From the NCBI GenBank assembly GCA_002256465.1, contig NQJG01000032.1, forward strand, positions 1-9,484: a stretch of 9,484 nucleotides of DNA, given 5' to 3'. The number at the start of each line of letters is the position of its first letter. Position 1 is the stretch's first letter. Below the pieces are notes generated by a model. It was not told the origin of the DNA. It saw only the letters and a program-made list of their open reading frames with translations, and ran no database searches. Source of the DNA: Methylococcaceae bacterium NSP1-1. Its GTDB lineage: Bacteria > Pseudomonadota > Gammaproteobacteria > Methylococcales > Methylomonadaceae. The position numbers were made by a program, and so were the translations under genes. Below are positions 1-5,172 of the stretch, one piece after another.

Positions 1-55
1 GGAAACAAAATTTTGCGACACGTCAATTTGGATTTTATTTATCGGTAATCATGAT

Positions 56-523
56 TCAAATCTGAGATTGCAGATAATTTTGGAGCCCTATCCGTTCGAT
101 CATACCCAGTTGCTGCTCCAGCCAGTGGGTGTGATCATCCTCGGTGTCTTTCAGCAGCGCTTGCAAAATCTCGCGGGTCTGATAATCCTGCACCGATTCG
201 CAAAACGCCATCACCTTGCGTAAATGCGCCACCACCTGAAGCTCCAGCGCCAGATCATTTTTCAGCATTTCTTCCACCGTGCTTCCGACATGCAAGGGAT
301 CGCGCTTGGATAAATCGGGCGTACCTTCCAGAAACAGGATGCGCTTGATCAAGGCATCGGCATGATTGGTTTCATCCTGCACTTCATGGGAGATACGCTC
401 GTACAATTTGCCAAATCCCCAGTTTTCATACATTCGGGAATGAATAAAATACTGATCAATGGCGCTGAGTTCGCCGGCCAGTAAGGTATTCAAATGCGCG
501 ATAACTTGGTCATTGCCTTTCAT
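56..523 (-). CDS. bfr: Bacterioferritin, diiron site intact but heme-ligand Met replaced
   Basis: A cytoplasmic 24-mer iron-storage ferritin that oxidises Fe(II) and stores it as a ferric mineral. The 155-residue product aligns with E. coli Bfr from MKG at the start to GLQNYLQ near the end. Ferroxidase ligands are visible: E18, E51, H54, E94, and E128 with H131 in an ExxH motif one residue later than in E. coli. Residue 52, the Met that binds heme in E. coli Bfr (DEMKHAD), is Thr here (DETNHAD), as in the alpha-type subunits of bacteria with two Bfr types. The ATG has a GGAG 8 nt upstream (532-535). The gene lies 100 nt downstream of the EncFtn-like gene in the same direction, with no clear terminator between them, so cotranscription is likely. 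The family call is very secure; heme binding is doubtful. Confidence 0.93.
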   Translation of the reverse strand: MKGNDQVIAHLNTLLAGELSAIDQYFIHSRMYENWGFGKLYERISHEVQDETNHADALIKRILFLEGTPDLSKRDPLHVGSTVEEMLKNDLALELQVVAHLRKVMAFCESVQDYQTREILQALLKDTEDDHTHWLEQQLGMIERIGLQNYLQSQI

Positions 524-623
524 AGCTATTACTCCGGTAAAATAATCAGGTTGAGTTCAAGCCACCTTTGACAGCGTGAAACTTGACACTTATCTTTCGG
601 TTCAATAATTCCGCAGACCGGGA

Positions 624-911
624 CTAACCATGGGCAATGGTTTTATCGGTAAACAGATAATCTTTCAATTCGTGGTCAAAACGTGGATCTTGGCGCCGAA
701 TCCATTCGAGGATCATTGCCGCATGCTCCTTTTCTTCATCGCGGTTATGCGCCAGAATGGCCCTTAACTCAGGGTTCTTGCACGCATTAACGCGCTGGTT
801 GTAAAAATCCACTGCTTCGAGTTCTTCTCTGAGTGAGACTATCGCTCGGTGCATGTCTCGAGTTTCATCACTCAGATCATGAACGGGTTCTTGATAACTA
901 TCGCCTGCCAT
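624..911 (-). CDS. Encapsulated-ferritin-like (EncFtn) ferroxidase without cargo tail
   Basis: A 95-residue two-helix protein of the encapsulated ferritin family. Known members assemble into an annular decamer whose diiron ferroxidase sites form between two subunits, and they oxidise iron inside an encapsulin shell. From my recollection of the Rhodospirillum rubrum protein, the block HRAIVS..EELEAVD.Y.QRV and the motif AHNRDEEKEHAAM are shared. This puts the expected ligands at E30, E60 and H63, with Y37 nearby. The start is supported by GGAGGAAA (916-923) just upstream of the ATG. The protein stops shortly after YLFTDK at ...TIAHG. The C-terminal extension carrying the encapsulin-targeting peptide is absent, and I found none in any frame downstream. 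No encapsulin gene is in the window; bfr follows instead. Family call strong, encapsulation unproven. Confidence 0.88.
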   Translation of the reverse strand: MAGDSYQEPVHDLSDETRDMHRAIVSLREELEAVDFYNQRVNACKNPELRAILAHNRDEEKEHAAMILEWIRRQDPRFDHELKDYLFTDKTIAHG

Positions 912-1053
912 CGTATTTCCTCCATTGGATAGGTCTGTTTAAGTATCTGCTGTTCTTCAATGCTTGCCGGGCTCCATTTTAACACCGCAAAGTTCGTAAG
1001 TAATGTAAAAGCGCATGAATAAAGCGTTATACTCTATAGCAAATTTAATATGC

Positions 1054-1176
1054 CTTAACATTATATTGACTGCGGGCGCAGGCGACAGCAACAATGCCAT
1101 CAGCCAGCGCCTTAACTTGTGTGAAGATACGGCGGGTTTTTGGCGGAAACGTTGGGTGAATTACTTTGGGAGGTAA
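1054..1176 (+). pseudogene. Relic of an IS630-type transposase helix-turn-helix
   Basis: One open frame (an ATG is available at 1015, stop at 1174-1176) encodes a stretch reading IILTAGAGDSNNAISQRLNL, followed by a TxxFWRKRW pattern. This resembles the N-terminal helix-turn-helix of IS630-family transposases, whose usual form is roughly RAxIILL-A-G-SN-EIA-RL-LS--TV--WR-RW. The frame ends right after WVNYFGR, and the DDE catalytic domain that should follow is missing. I see neither terminal inverted repeats nor a TA target duplication. GGCGC (1075-1079) and GCGCC (1107-1111) can pair around this segment, but that could be chance. The call rests on recalled family patterns over about 40 residues, so it is moderate. 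Confidence 0.45.
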
Positions 1177-1180
1177 AATC

Positions 1181-1219
1181 ATGGCTCAGCTTAAAAAATT
1201 CAAGCCTTACAGATCTTAA
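1181..1219 (+). other. 12-codon ORF behind a very strong ribosome binding site
   Basis: GGGAGGT (1168-1174) sits 6 nt ahead of an ATG. That is the best Shine-Dalgarno match among the plus-strand genes here, yet the frame stops after 12 codons (MAQLKKFKPYRS). It may be the surviving 5' end of a deleted or frameshifted gene, possibly related to the SEC-C ORF just downstream in another frame, or a small basic leader peptide. I do not recognise the peptide. Confidence 0.3.
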
Positions 1220-1262
1220 GCATTTGTTCAACTACGGTTTTTAGGTTGAATCAATTGGTAAA

Positions 1263-1370
1263 GTGGGTTTGCAAACTAATCAGGGTAAAAATGCACTCTG
1301 TTCTTGTGGTAGCGGCAAGAAATATAAACACTGTTGCGGGGCAGGATGTGATGCTGTGTTGTTCGCATGA
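1263..1370 (+). CDS. SEC-C zinc-motif miniprotein or C-terminal remnant
   Basis: The frame contains GKNALCSCGSGKKYKHCCG, a clear SEC-C motif of the form CxCGSGKKYKxCC. This motif binds one zinc ion at the C terminus of SecA and occurs in many otherwise unrelated proteins. The frame opens after a TAG at 1242-1244 and the only plausible starts are non-ATG (GTG 1263, TTG 1269), giving about 35 residues. AGGT lies about 15 nt before the GTG, which is poor support for initiation. The codons upstream in the same frame do not resemble a known domain. The segment could be a real zinc microprotein or the tail of a gene whose front was lost in the rearrangement that left the adjacent transposase relic. 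The motif is certain; expression is not. Confidence 0.4.
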   Translation: MGLQTNQGKNALCSCGSGKKYKHCCGAGCDAVLFA

Positions 1371-1404
1371 TCCCTGAAACATTAAAGAAGGAAACAGTCC
1401 GATA

Positions 1405-1803
1405 ATGGCGCCTGAATTTATATTCGTTTATGGCACGTTGCGTAATCAAATAGCATCGAACATGCATCATTTAATAGCTAGTTACTGCGAATTTATTTCA
1501 GATGGGCTTATGCACGGAACATTATATGAAGTGCGTGGCTATCCGGGCGCCATTAAATCCAGTGATGCCAATGATAAAATTTTTGGTGAGCTATATAAAA
1601 TGCTTGATCGAAAGCGGGTATTAGTTCTGCTGGATGATTACGAGGAATGCAGTGAGAGGTTTCCTAAGCCGCATGAATATAGCCGTAAGCAAGTTTCTAT
1701 AGAACTTTCCGACGGTGGCTCGGTTATAGCTTGGGTGTATTTATACAACCATGATGTTTCGAAATTACAGCAAATAATATCGGGAGATTATCTTGACGGG
1801 TAA
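1405..1803 (+). CDS. Gamma-glutamylcyclotransferase-like (AIG2/GGCT fold) protein
   Basis: A 132-residue cytoplasmic protein of the gamma-glutamylcyclotransferase superfamily. Characterised members release 5-oxoproline from gamma-glutamyl amines or peptides. VYGTLR (residues 8-13) is the substrate-binding signature, GTLYEV and GYPGAI (about 38-50) follow the usual second block, and LDDYEE (76-81) supplies the expected catalytic Glu, probably E80. A Y-x-R segment (EYSRKQV) and VIAWVYLY complete the barrel, so the gene looks full length. AAGGAAAC (1387-1394) precedes the ATG by about 10 nt. The gene stands alone on the plus strand, between the relic zone and a REP-like repeat, so context does not reveal its substrate. 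The closest functional type (YtfP-like, or gamma-glutamylamine cyclotransferase) cannot be decided. Confidence 0.85.
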   Translation: MAPEFIFVYGTLRNQIASNMHHLIASYCEFISDGLMHGTLYEVRGYPGAIKSSDANDKIFGELYKMLDRKRVLVLLDDYEECSERFPKPHEYSRKQVSIELSDGGSVIAWVYLYNHDVSKLQQIISGDYLDG

Positions 1804-1820
1804 CTGCATTGGTTAGAATT

Positions 1821-1877
1821 CCCTACCATTCGGTAGTGAATGATAGTAGGGCGTTCAGCCTTGGCTAATCGCCCTAC
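1821..1877. repeat. REP-like palindrome with two mutually exclusive hairpins
   Basis: GTAGGGCG (1846-1853) pairs perfectly with CGCCCTAC (1870-1877), with AGCC/GGCT (1857-1860, 1863-1866) pairing inside. The same GTAGGG can instead pair with CCCTAC at 1821-1826, helped by CATTC/GAATG (1827-1831, 1838-1842). On the minus strand it reads GTAGGGCGATTAGCC, like dispersed palindromic repeats of many proteobacteria. It lies between convergent genes and has no U-run after either hairpin, so it is not a classical terminator, though it may mark or protect the 3' end of the GGCT-like transcript. Confidence 0.55.
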
Positions 1878-1977
1878 AAAATTTACAAATGTCCATTGAG
1901 TTTATAAAGATTAATCAGGTTTTCGGGTTTCGTTATTGCACAATTGTACCAATGAGTGTTTGCAACTTACAGTGGCT

Positions 1978-2304
1978 TTAAGGCCCTCTATCATTGATGC
2001 GTACGATAACGCTACGATGATTTTTCAGGTTGGTGACTTCAGCATAAGATGAAAGAGGCAATGTTTTATGTGCTGCTGTCATTGCATACATGTTGTATCT
2101 TTCGCCGCTGGCGGTTTTTTTGCCATGAAAATCAGCGCCATACCAGGAAGCGATGCTTCGACGATGGGAGTTTGAATGATGTTTGGTATGATGTGCTTTT
2201 GACACATGATTTGAGTGACGACGGGATGCTTCCGCCGATTGTATTGGGTTAGAAAAATAACTGCCTGTAACAACAAAAATTACTGCTAGTGTCAGTTTAT
2301 TCAT
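1978..2304 (-). pseudogene. RlpA-like septal lytic transglycosylase, truncated
   Basis: The 108-codon frame begins with a secretion signal ([20 protein letters not shown], cleavage likely near the AEA at about 24-26). A His-rich linker follows, with seven His in residues 30-47, then the start of an RlpA double-psi beta-barrel: [41 protein letters not shown]68, H79 and D105 match positions reported important in Pseudomonas RlpA, which cleaves peptidoglycan strands lacking stem peptides. The frame stops right after NDRGP, where the family normally continues with about 30-40 residues (F..GRIIDLS and the last strands). I found no such residues in any frame downstream. The gene is therefore probably a remnant with its 3' end lost near 1978. 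AAGG lies about 11 nt before the ATG. Confidence 0.75.
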
Positions 2305-2333
2305 AAATAAATAGCCTTTTTTGATTAAAATCT

Positions 2334-2357
2334 ATGGCCTATTCAATAGCTGGCCAT
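2334..2357. other. Dyad ATGGCC...GGCCAT upstream of the rlpA-like gene
   Basis: ATGGCC (2334-2339) and GGCCAT (2352-2357) form a 6-bp inverted repeat around a TATTCAATA core. It lies 30-53 nt upstream of the minus-strand rlpA-like start, where an operator or an early-leader hairpin could act. This is symmetry evidence only. Confidence 0.25.
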
Positions 2358-2447
2358 TTTAGAGAACCAAGGGTGTCGGGTTATGTCTAACAACCGTAGT
2401 TCTTTGCCTTGTAGCGCTAAAGCAATTGTTTTGCTTCAGGGTATTCA

Positions 2448-2466
2448 ACGTTAATTGTATTAACGT
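2448..2466. promoter_or_regulatory. 19-bp perfect palindrome, candidate operator
   Basis: ACGTTAAT and ATTAACGT are perfect inverted repeats separated by TGT. The site is in the 238-bp gene-free stretch between the hyi stop and the rlpA-like start, about 145 bp upstream of the latter. The short centre and AT-rich arms suit a dimeric repressor better than a terminator. A second, weaker symmetry, CTTAAG repeated at 2490-2495 and 2501-2506, lies closer to hyi. Apart from these dyads I see nothing else in 2305-2542; a 23-codon frame at 2383 has no support. Confidence 0.35.
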
Positions 2467-2542
2467 GAGGCAATTTTAACCTGGTAAGTCTTAAGAGCAC
2501 CTTAAGTGTGACACAGAGATGAATAAGTCAGATTAATAATAA

Positions 2543-3307
2543 TCAAAGCCAGTCCAGGCTTTCAGATGTCGTTCCAGCGGGTTTATATTCGGCGCCTACC
2601 CAACCTGAATACGCTGAGTTTTTGATGGCCGAAAAAACGCGCTCAAAGTTAATTTGTCCTGTGCCGGGTTGGCCACGTCCAGGGCAATCTGCAAATTGAA
2701 TATGTCCTATTTTTTCAGCGTACCGGGCAATAAATTCATCCGGCTTGTCGCCCATCATTTGCATGTGATAAATATCGTATTGCATAAATAGCTTAAGGTG
2801 CTTAAGTTGGTCCAATATATCAAGCATTTGTAGCCCGTTATGGATGATAAATCCGGGCATATCGTGAATATTGACGGCTTCAAACACTGTTTTAATGCCT
2901 AAGGGCGCAAGTGCATTTGCAGCAAAACACAGATTTTCCTTAAAGGTTTCCAGATAATCCCGTTTTCGATTTTCATTAAAACAACGCCCCGGCAGTACAT
3001 TGATGACTTCCGGTTTTAATAGCTTAGCGTATTCAAGCGTTTGAGCGACAGCCTGGCGGAATTGATCGCGTTTTTCAGGCACACAGGCGAGTCCTTCGCC
3101 GCCATGTAATAGATCATCAGCATCCACATTAAATAACACCAATTTTAACTGCTGTTCTTCAAGGGTATTTTTCAGTATTTCTGCGCTCAGGCTATAGGGA
3201 AACTGTATTTCAACGGCATCAAACCCCTGTTGTTTGGCGGCCTTGAAACGATTGATAAGCTCTACTTCTGTAAACAATAAACTTAAATTAGCGGTGAAGT
3301 TAAGCAT
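2543..3307 (-). CDS. hyi: Hydroxypyruvate isomerase
   Basis: A cytoplasmic TIM-barrel isomerase of the xylose-isomerase-like family that interconverts hydroxypyruvate and tartronate semialdehyde. The 254 residues align with E. coli Hyi almost end to end, starting with MLNFTANLSLLF. The two acidic residues used in the E. coli enzyme fall at identical numbers here, E143 (VFEAVN) and E240 (GAEYKP). D178 in YDIYHMQ and Q204 in GHIQFAD complete a likely metal site, and the GRGQPGTGQINF signature is intact. The C terminus is a few residues shorter than in E. coli, outside the catalytic core. The ATG overlaps the last 8 bases of glxR, so the two genes are probably translationally coupled and work in sequence. 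No glyoxylate carboligase gene is visible, so the source of the substrate is unknown. Confidence 0.9.
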   Translation of the reverse strand: MLNFTANLSLLFTEVELINRFKAAKQQGFDAVEIQFPYSLSAEILKNTLEEQQLKLVLFNVDADDLLHGGEGLACVPEKRDQFRQAVAQTLEYAKLLKPEVINVLPGRCFNENRKRDYLETFKENLCFAANALAPLGIKTVFEAVNIHDMPGFIIHNGLQMLDILDQLKHLKLFMQYDIYHMQMMGDKPDEFIARYAEKIGHIQFADCPGRGQPGTGQINFERVFSAIKNSAYSGWVGAEYKPAGTTSESLDWL

Positions 3308-4184
3308 CGTTTTTAGTAAATAATTTAATCAAGGTGGAGGGGTCTTGTTCCATATAGCCATGGGCGCCGTGCAATTGCATAAGTTGTGCGGCCAGACCAG
3401 ACATAGGGATAGCATTGCCTTGTTTAATGGATAAATCAACCGCCATATTCAAATCTTTTAATAAGGTTTTAACTCGCCATTTAACGGGTTCAAAAGTTGC
3501 GGTTGCCATTTCCGGGCCGACGATTTGCAGGGGGCTGGAATCAGCAAAACCGCCGGATAGCGCTTCAGGTATTTTTTCGGCAGCTACCCCCGCTTGCTTG
3601 GCTAATGCGATCATTTCAGCGATAACCAGAACATTGCAACTGACAATCATTTGATTGCAGATCTTGGTGACTTGGCCGCTGCCTACGTCGCCCATATGGG
3701 TGAGTTGTTTATAGAGTGGAGCCAGGACGACACGCGCAATATTTATGTTTTCTATACTGCCGCCAGCCATAATCGCCAAGCTGCCTTGTTCGGCTCCCGA
3801 AACGCCGCCGGAAACGGGCGCATCTACCCAGCCCATACCGCATTTTTCATATAGCATTGACGCTAATTGCCGTGTGTTTTCCGGGTGAATGCTGGATAAG
3901 TCAATTAACAACTGGTTGACTGAGCCGTTTTCCAAAATATGATTGCGTATGACTGATTCAACAGCCATCGTATCAGCAAGGCACAATATAATAATATTTG
4001 ATGCCTTGACTAATTCGGTAATAGAAGTACAAACTTTAGCGCCCGCATTAATGACTGGTATTAGTTTTTCAGGGCTGCGATTCCATATGTTGACACTAAA
4101 GCCTGCATTCAGCAAACGCAGGGTCATGGGTTTGCCCATTAAACCAATACCTATGAAACCAAGAGTAGGTTTTGTATCTGACAT
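3300..4184 (-). CDS. glxR: Tartronate semialdehyde reductase (2-hydroxy-3-oxopropionate reductase)
   Basis: A cytoplasmic NAD(P)H-dependent reductase of the beta-hydroxyacid dehydrogenase family, expected to turn tartronate semialdehyde into D-glycerate. The 294 residues show the Rossmann motif GFIGIGLMGKPM (9-20), the substrate-binding block DAPVSGG (121-127), and GSGQVTKICNQ with the catalytic Lys at 174. I place the start at the ATG ending at 4184, because the glycine-rich motif then begins at residue 9 as usual for the family. A TTG at 4223 would add 13 residues without a visible purpose. No convincing ribosome binding site precedes the ATG. A 3-hydroxyisobutyrate dehydrogenase would look similar; the 8-bp overlap with hyi favours the tartronate semialdehyde role. 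The pair would feed hydroxypyruvate-derived carbon into glycerate and lower glycolysis. Confidence 0.85.
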   Translation of the reverse strand: MSDTKPTLGFIGIGLMGKPMTLRLLNAGFSVNIWNRSPEKLIPVINAGAKVCTSITELVKASNIIILCLADTMAVESVIRNHILENGSVNQLLIDLSSIHPENTRQLASMLYEKCGMGWVDAPVSGGVSGAEQGSLAIMAGGSIENINIARVVLAPLYKQLTHMGDVGSGQVTKICNQMIVSCNVLVIAEMIALAKQAGVAAEKIPEALSGGFADSSPLQIVGPEMATATFEPVKWRVKTLLKDLNMAVDLSIKQGNAIPMSGLAAQLMQLHGAHGYMEQDPSTLIKLFTKNDA

Positions 4185-4292
4185 AATTAACGATTTATTG
4201 ATTTGGTTGGCAAAGATTCTCAATTTAAAGTTTTTATAATAATAAATGCATAAGGTTTACGAACATTTCATTTTCCGCAGCCTTTATAAATC

Positions 4293-4305
4293 CGAGTATA
4301 ACTCG
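4293..4305. other. 13-bp palindrome in the glxR/yceD divergent region
   Basis: CGAGT and ACTCG flank ATA, a perfect dyad about 110 bp upstream of the glxR ATG. On the minus strand TATACT overlaps it and resembles a -10 box, with a poor TTAGAA 17 bp ahead. A repressor bound here could block glxR-hyi transcription. Speculative. Confidence 0.25.
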
Positions 4306-4342
4306 ACTTTGGCATTTTTCTAAGAAGAATTATATTTAGAAT

Positions 4343-4371
4343 TTGACGCATTTATTGTTTCCATATATTAT
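4343..4371 (+). promoter_or_regulatory. Promoter of the yceD-rpmF-fab cluster
   Basis: TTGACG (4343-4348) and TATTAT (4366-4371) are separated by 17 bp and fit a sigma-70 promoter well. Transcription would start near 4378, only about 3 nt ahead of the yceD ATG at 4381. No Shine-Dalgarno sequence is present in the preceding bases. The message is therefore predicted to be leaderless or nearly so. Confidence 0.6.
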
Positions 4372-4380
4372 TTCGCGGTT

Positions 4381-4908
4381 ATGTTAGATCGATTGCCCGA
4401 ATTTATAGACCCTTTGCACTTGGCTGATAAGCGTGGTGCATTGAAGGGTCAAATACCATTAAAAAGTCTGGATCGTTTGGCGGAAATGCTGGTTGACGAT
4501 ACGGGTACAGTTAATGTTGACCTGGTTTTTGGGCGTGAAGGGAGGCTGGCCAAAGTTGAGGGGCATATAGAAACCGTTTTGGAGCTTGAGTGCCAAAATT
4601 GTTTGGAGGCTGTTGAGTGGCCCATTGATTGTACCATCAAGCTAGGCGTTGTCACCTCGATAGATCAAGCGAATAGATTGCCCGAAGATTATGAGCCATT
4701 ACTGGTTGAGGAAGGGAAAATTCCTCTTAAAAATATTATTGAAGACGAAATATTGCTCATTTTGCCGGCCTTTCCAAGGCACCAGCATAAATGTATTGTC
4801 CCAAAATTTGACAAGAACAACGTAGTTCCATTAGTGAGTGACGAACAGTCATCCCCTGAAAACCCTTTTTCCATTTTAGCCAAACTTAAAAATACTGGAG
4901 ATTTATAA
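4381..4908 (+). CDS. yceD: YceD family (DUF177) 23S rRNA accumulation protein
   Basis: A 175-residue member of the DUF177 family. E. coli YceD and its plant relatives are linked to 23S rRNA accumulation or processing; the molecular mechanism is not settled. Visible features are CQNC (71-74, equivalent to CQRC in E. coli), LPEDYEP (100-106), the conserved acidic EDEILLILP (121-129), HQHKC (134-138), and the C-terminal [10 protein letters not shown]. The CxxC with the later His/Cys residues could bind metal, but that is inference. The N terminus aligns with the E. coli start, so the ATG at 4381 is right even though it lacks a ribosome binding site. TAA and the rpmF ATG share a base (TAATG), implying coupling of YceD and L32 synthesis, the usual arrangement in proteobacteria. 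Confidence 0.9.
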   Translation: MLDRLPEFIDPLHLADKRGALKGQIPLKSLDRLAEMLVDDTGTVNVDLVFGREGRLAKVEGHIETVLELECQNCLEAVEWPIDCTIKLGVVTSIDQANRLPEDYEPLLVEEGKIPLKNIIEDEILLILPAFPRHQHKCIVPKFDKNNVVPLVSDEQSSPENPFSILAKLKNTGDL

Positions 4909-5090
4909 TGGCCGTACAAAAAAGTAAAGTATCACGTTCAAGACGCGGTCAGCGTCGTTCGCATGATGCCTTAACAGGCAGAGCATTGTCTCAAGATCCA
5001 ATTACTGGTGAAACGCATTTGCGTCATCACGTTACTCCTGACGGTTATTTTAAAGGTCGCCAAATAGTCACTACAGGCGACGAAGATTAA
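4908..5090 (+). CDS. rpmF: 50S ribosomal protein L32
   Basis: A 60-residue basic protein of the large ribosomal subunit. [21 protein letters not shown] at the start and [17 protein letters not shown] near the end are diagnostic of bacterial L32. The zinc-binding Cys residues found in some L32 variants are absent, so this is the C-minus form, as in E. coli. GGAG (4897-4900) is 7 nt before the ATG, which overlaps the yceD stop. About 80 nt separate it from plsX, including a GC-rich partial inverted repeat (GCCG...CGGC, about 5119-5140) that might modulate read-through. Confidence 0.97.
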   Translation: MAVQKSKVSRSRRGQRRSHDALTGRALSQDPITGETHLRHHVTPDGYFKGRQIVTTGDED

Positions 5091-5172
5091 TAATCTTTCC
5101 GCTCTGGAATGATGCTATGCCGAATCAGGCCTGGTCCGGCTTCCTTCAATAACTGCGGAGTTGTTCGTCAGC

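Noticed and set aside
1..55. Start of another gene or encapsulin downstream of bfr
   Set aside because: Only short frames and a CAAAATTTTG palindrome (6-15) are visible; too little sequence to call anything.
1075..1111. Structured RNA gene or riboswitch
   Set aside because: Only one short interrupted stem (GGCGC/GCGCC); the same bases read better as a transposase relic.
1276..1470. 64-codon minus-strand frame across the SEC-C motif and the start of the GGCT-like gene
   Set aside because: It is antisense to a clear zinc motif and to the VYGTLR block, has no recognisable domain and no supporting ribosome binding site.
1821..1877. Intrinsic terminator for the GGCT-like gene
   Set aside because: The hairpins are strong but neither is followed by a U-run on either strand, so it is called a repeat instead.
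2049..2276. Frames on both strands inside the rlpA-like gene
   Set aside because: The signal peptide and double-psi barrel motifs are unambiguous in the other frame; these are shadows.
2383..2454. 23-codon plus-strand frame in the hyi-rlpA gap
   Set aside because: No ribosome binding site, no known motif, and its end runs into the 19-bp palindrome.
5116..5142. Attenuator between rpmF and plsX
   Set aside because: Only GCCG/CGGC ends and a self-complementary CAGGCCTG centre; no stable long stem or U-run.
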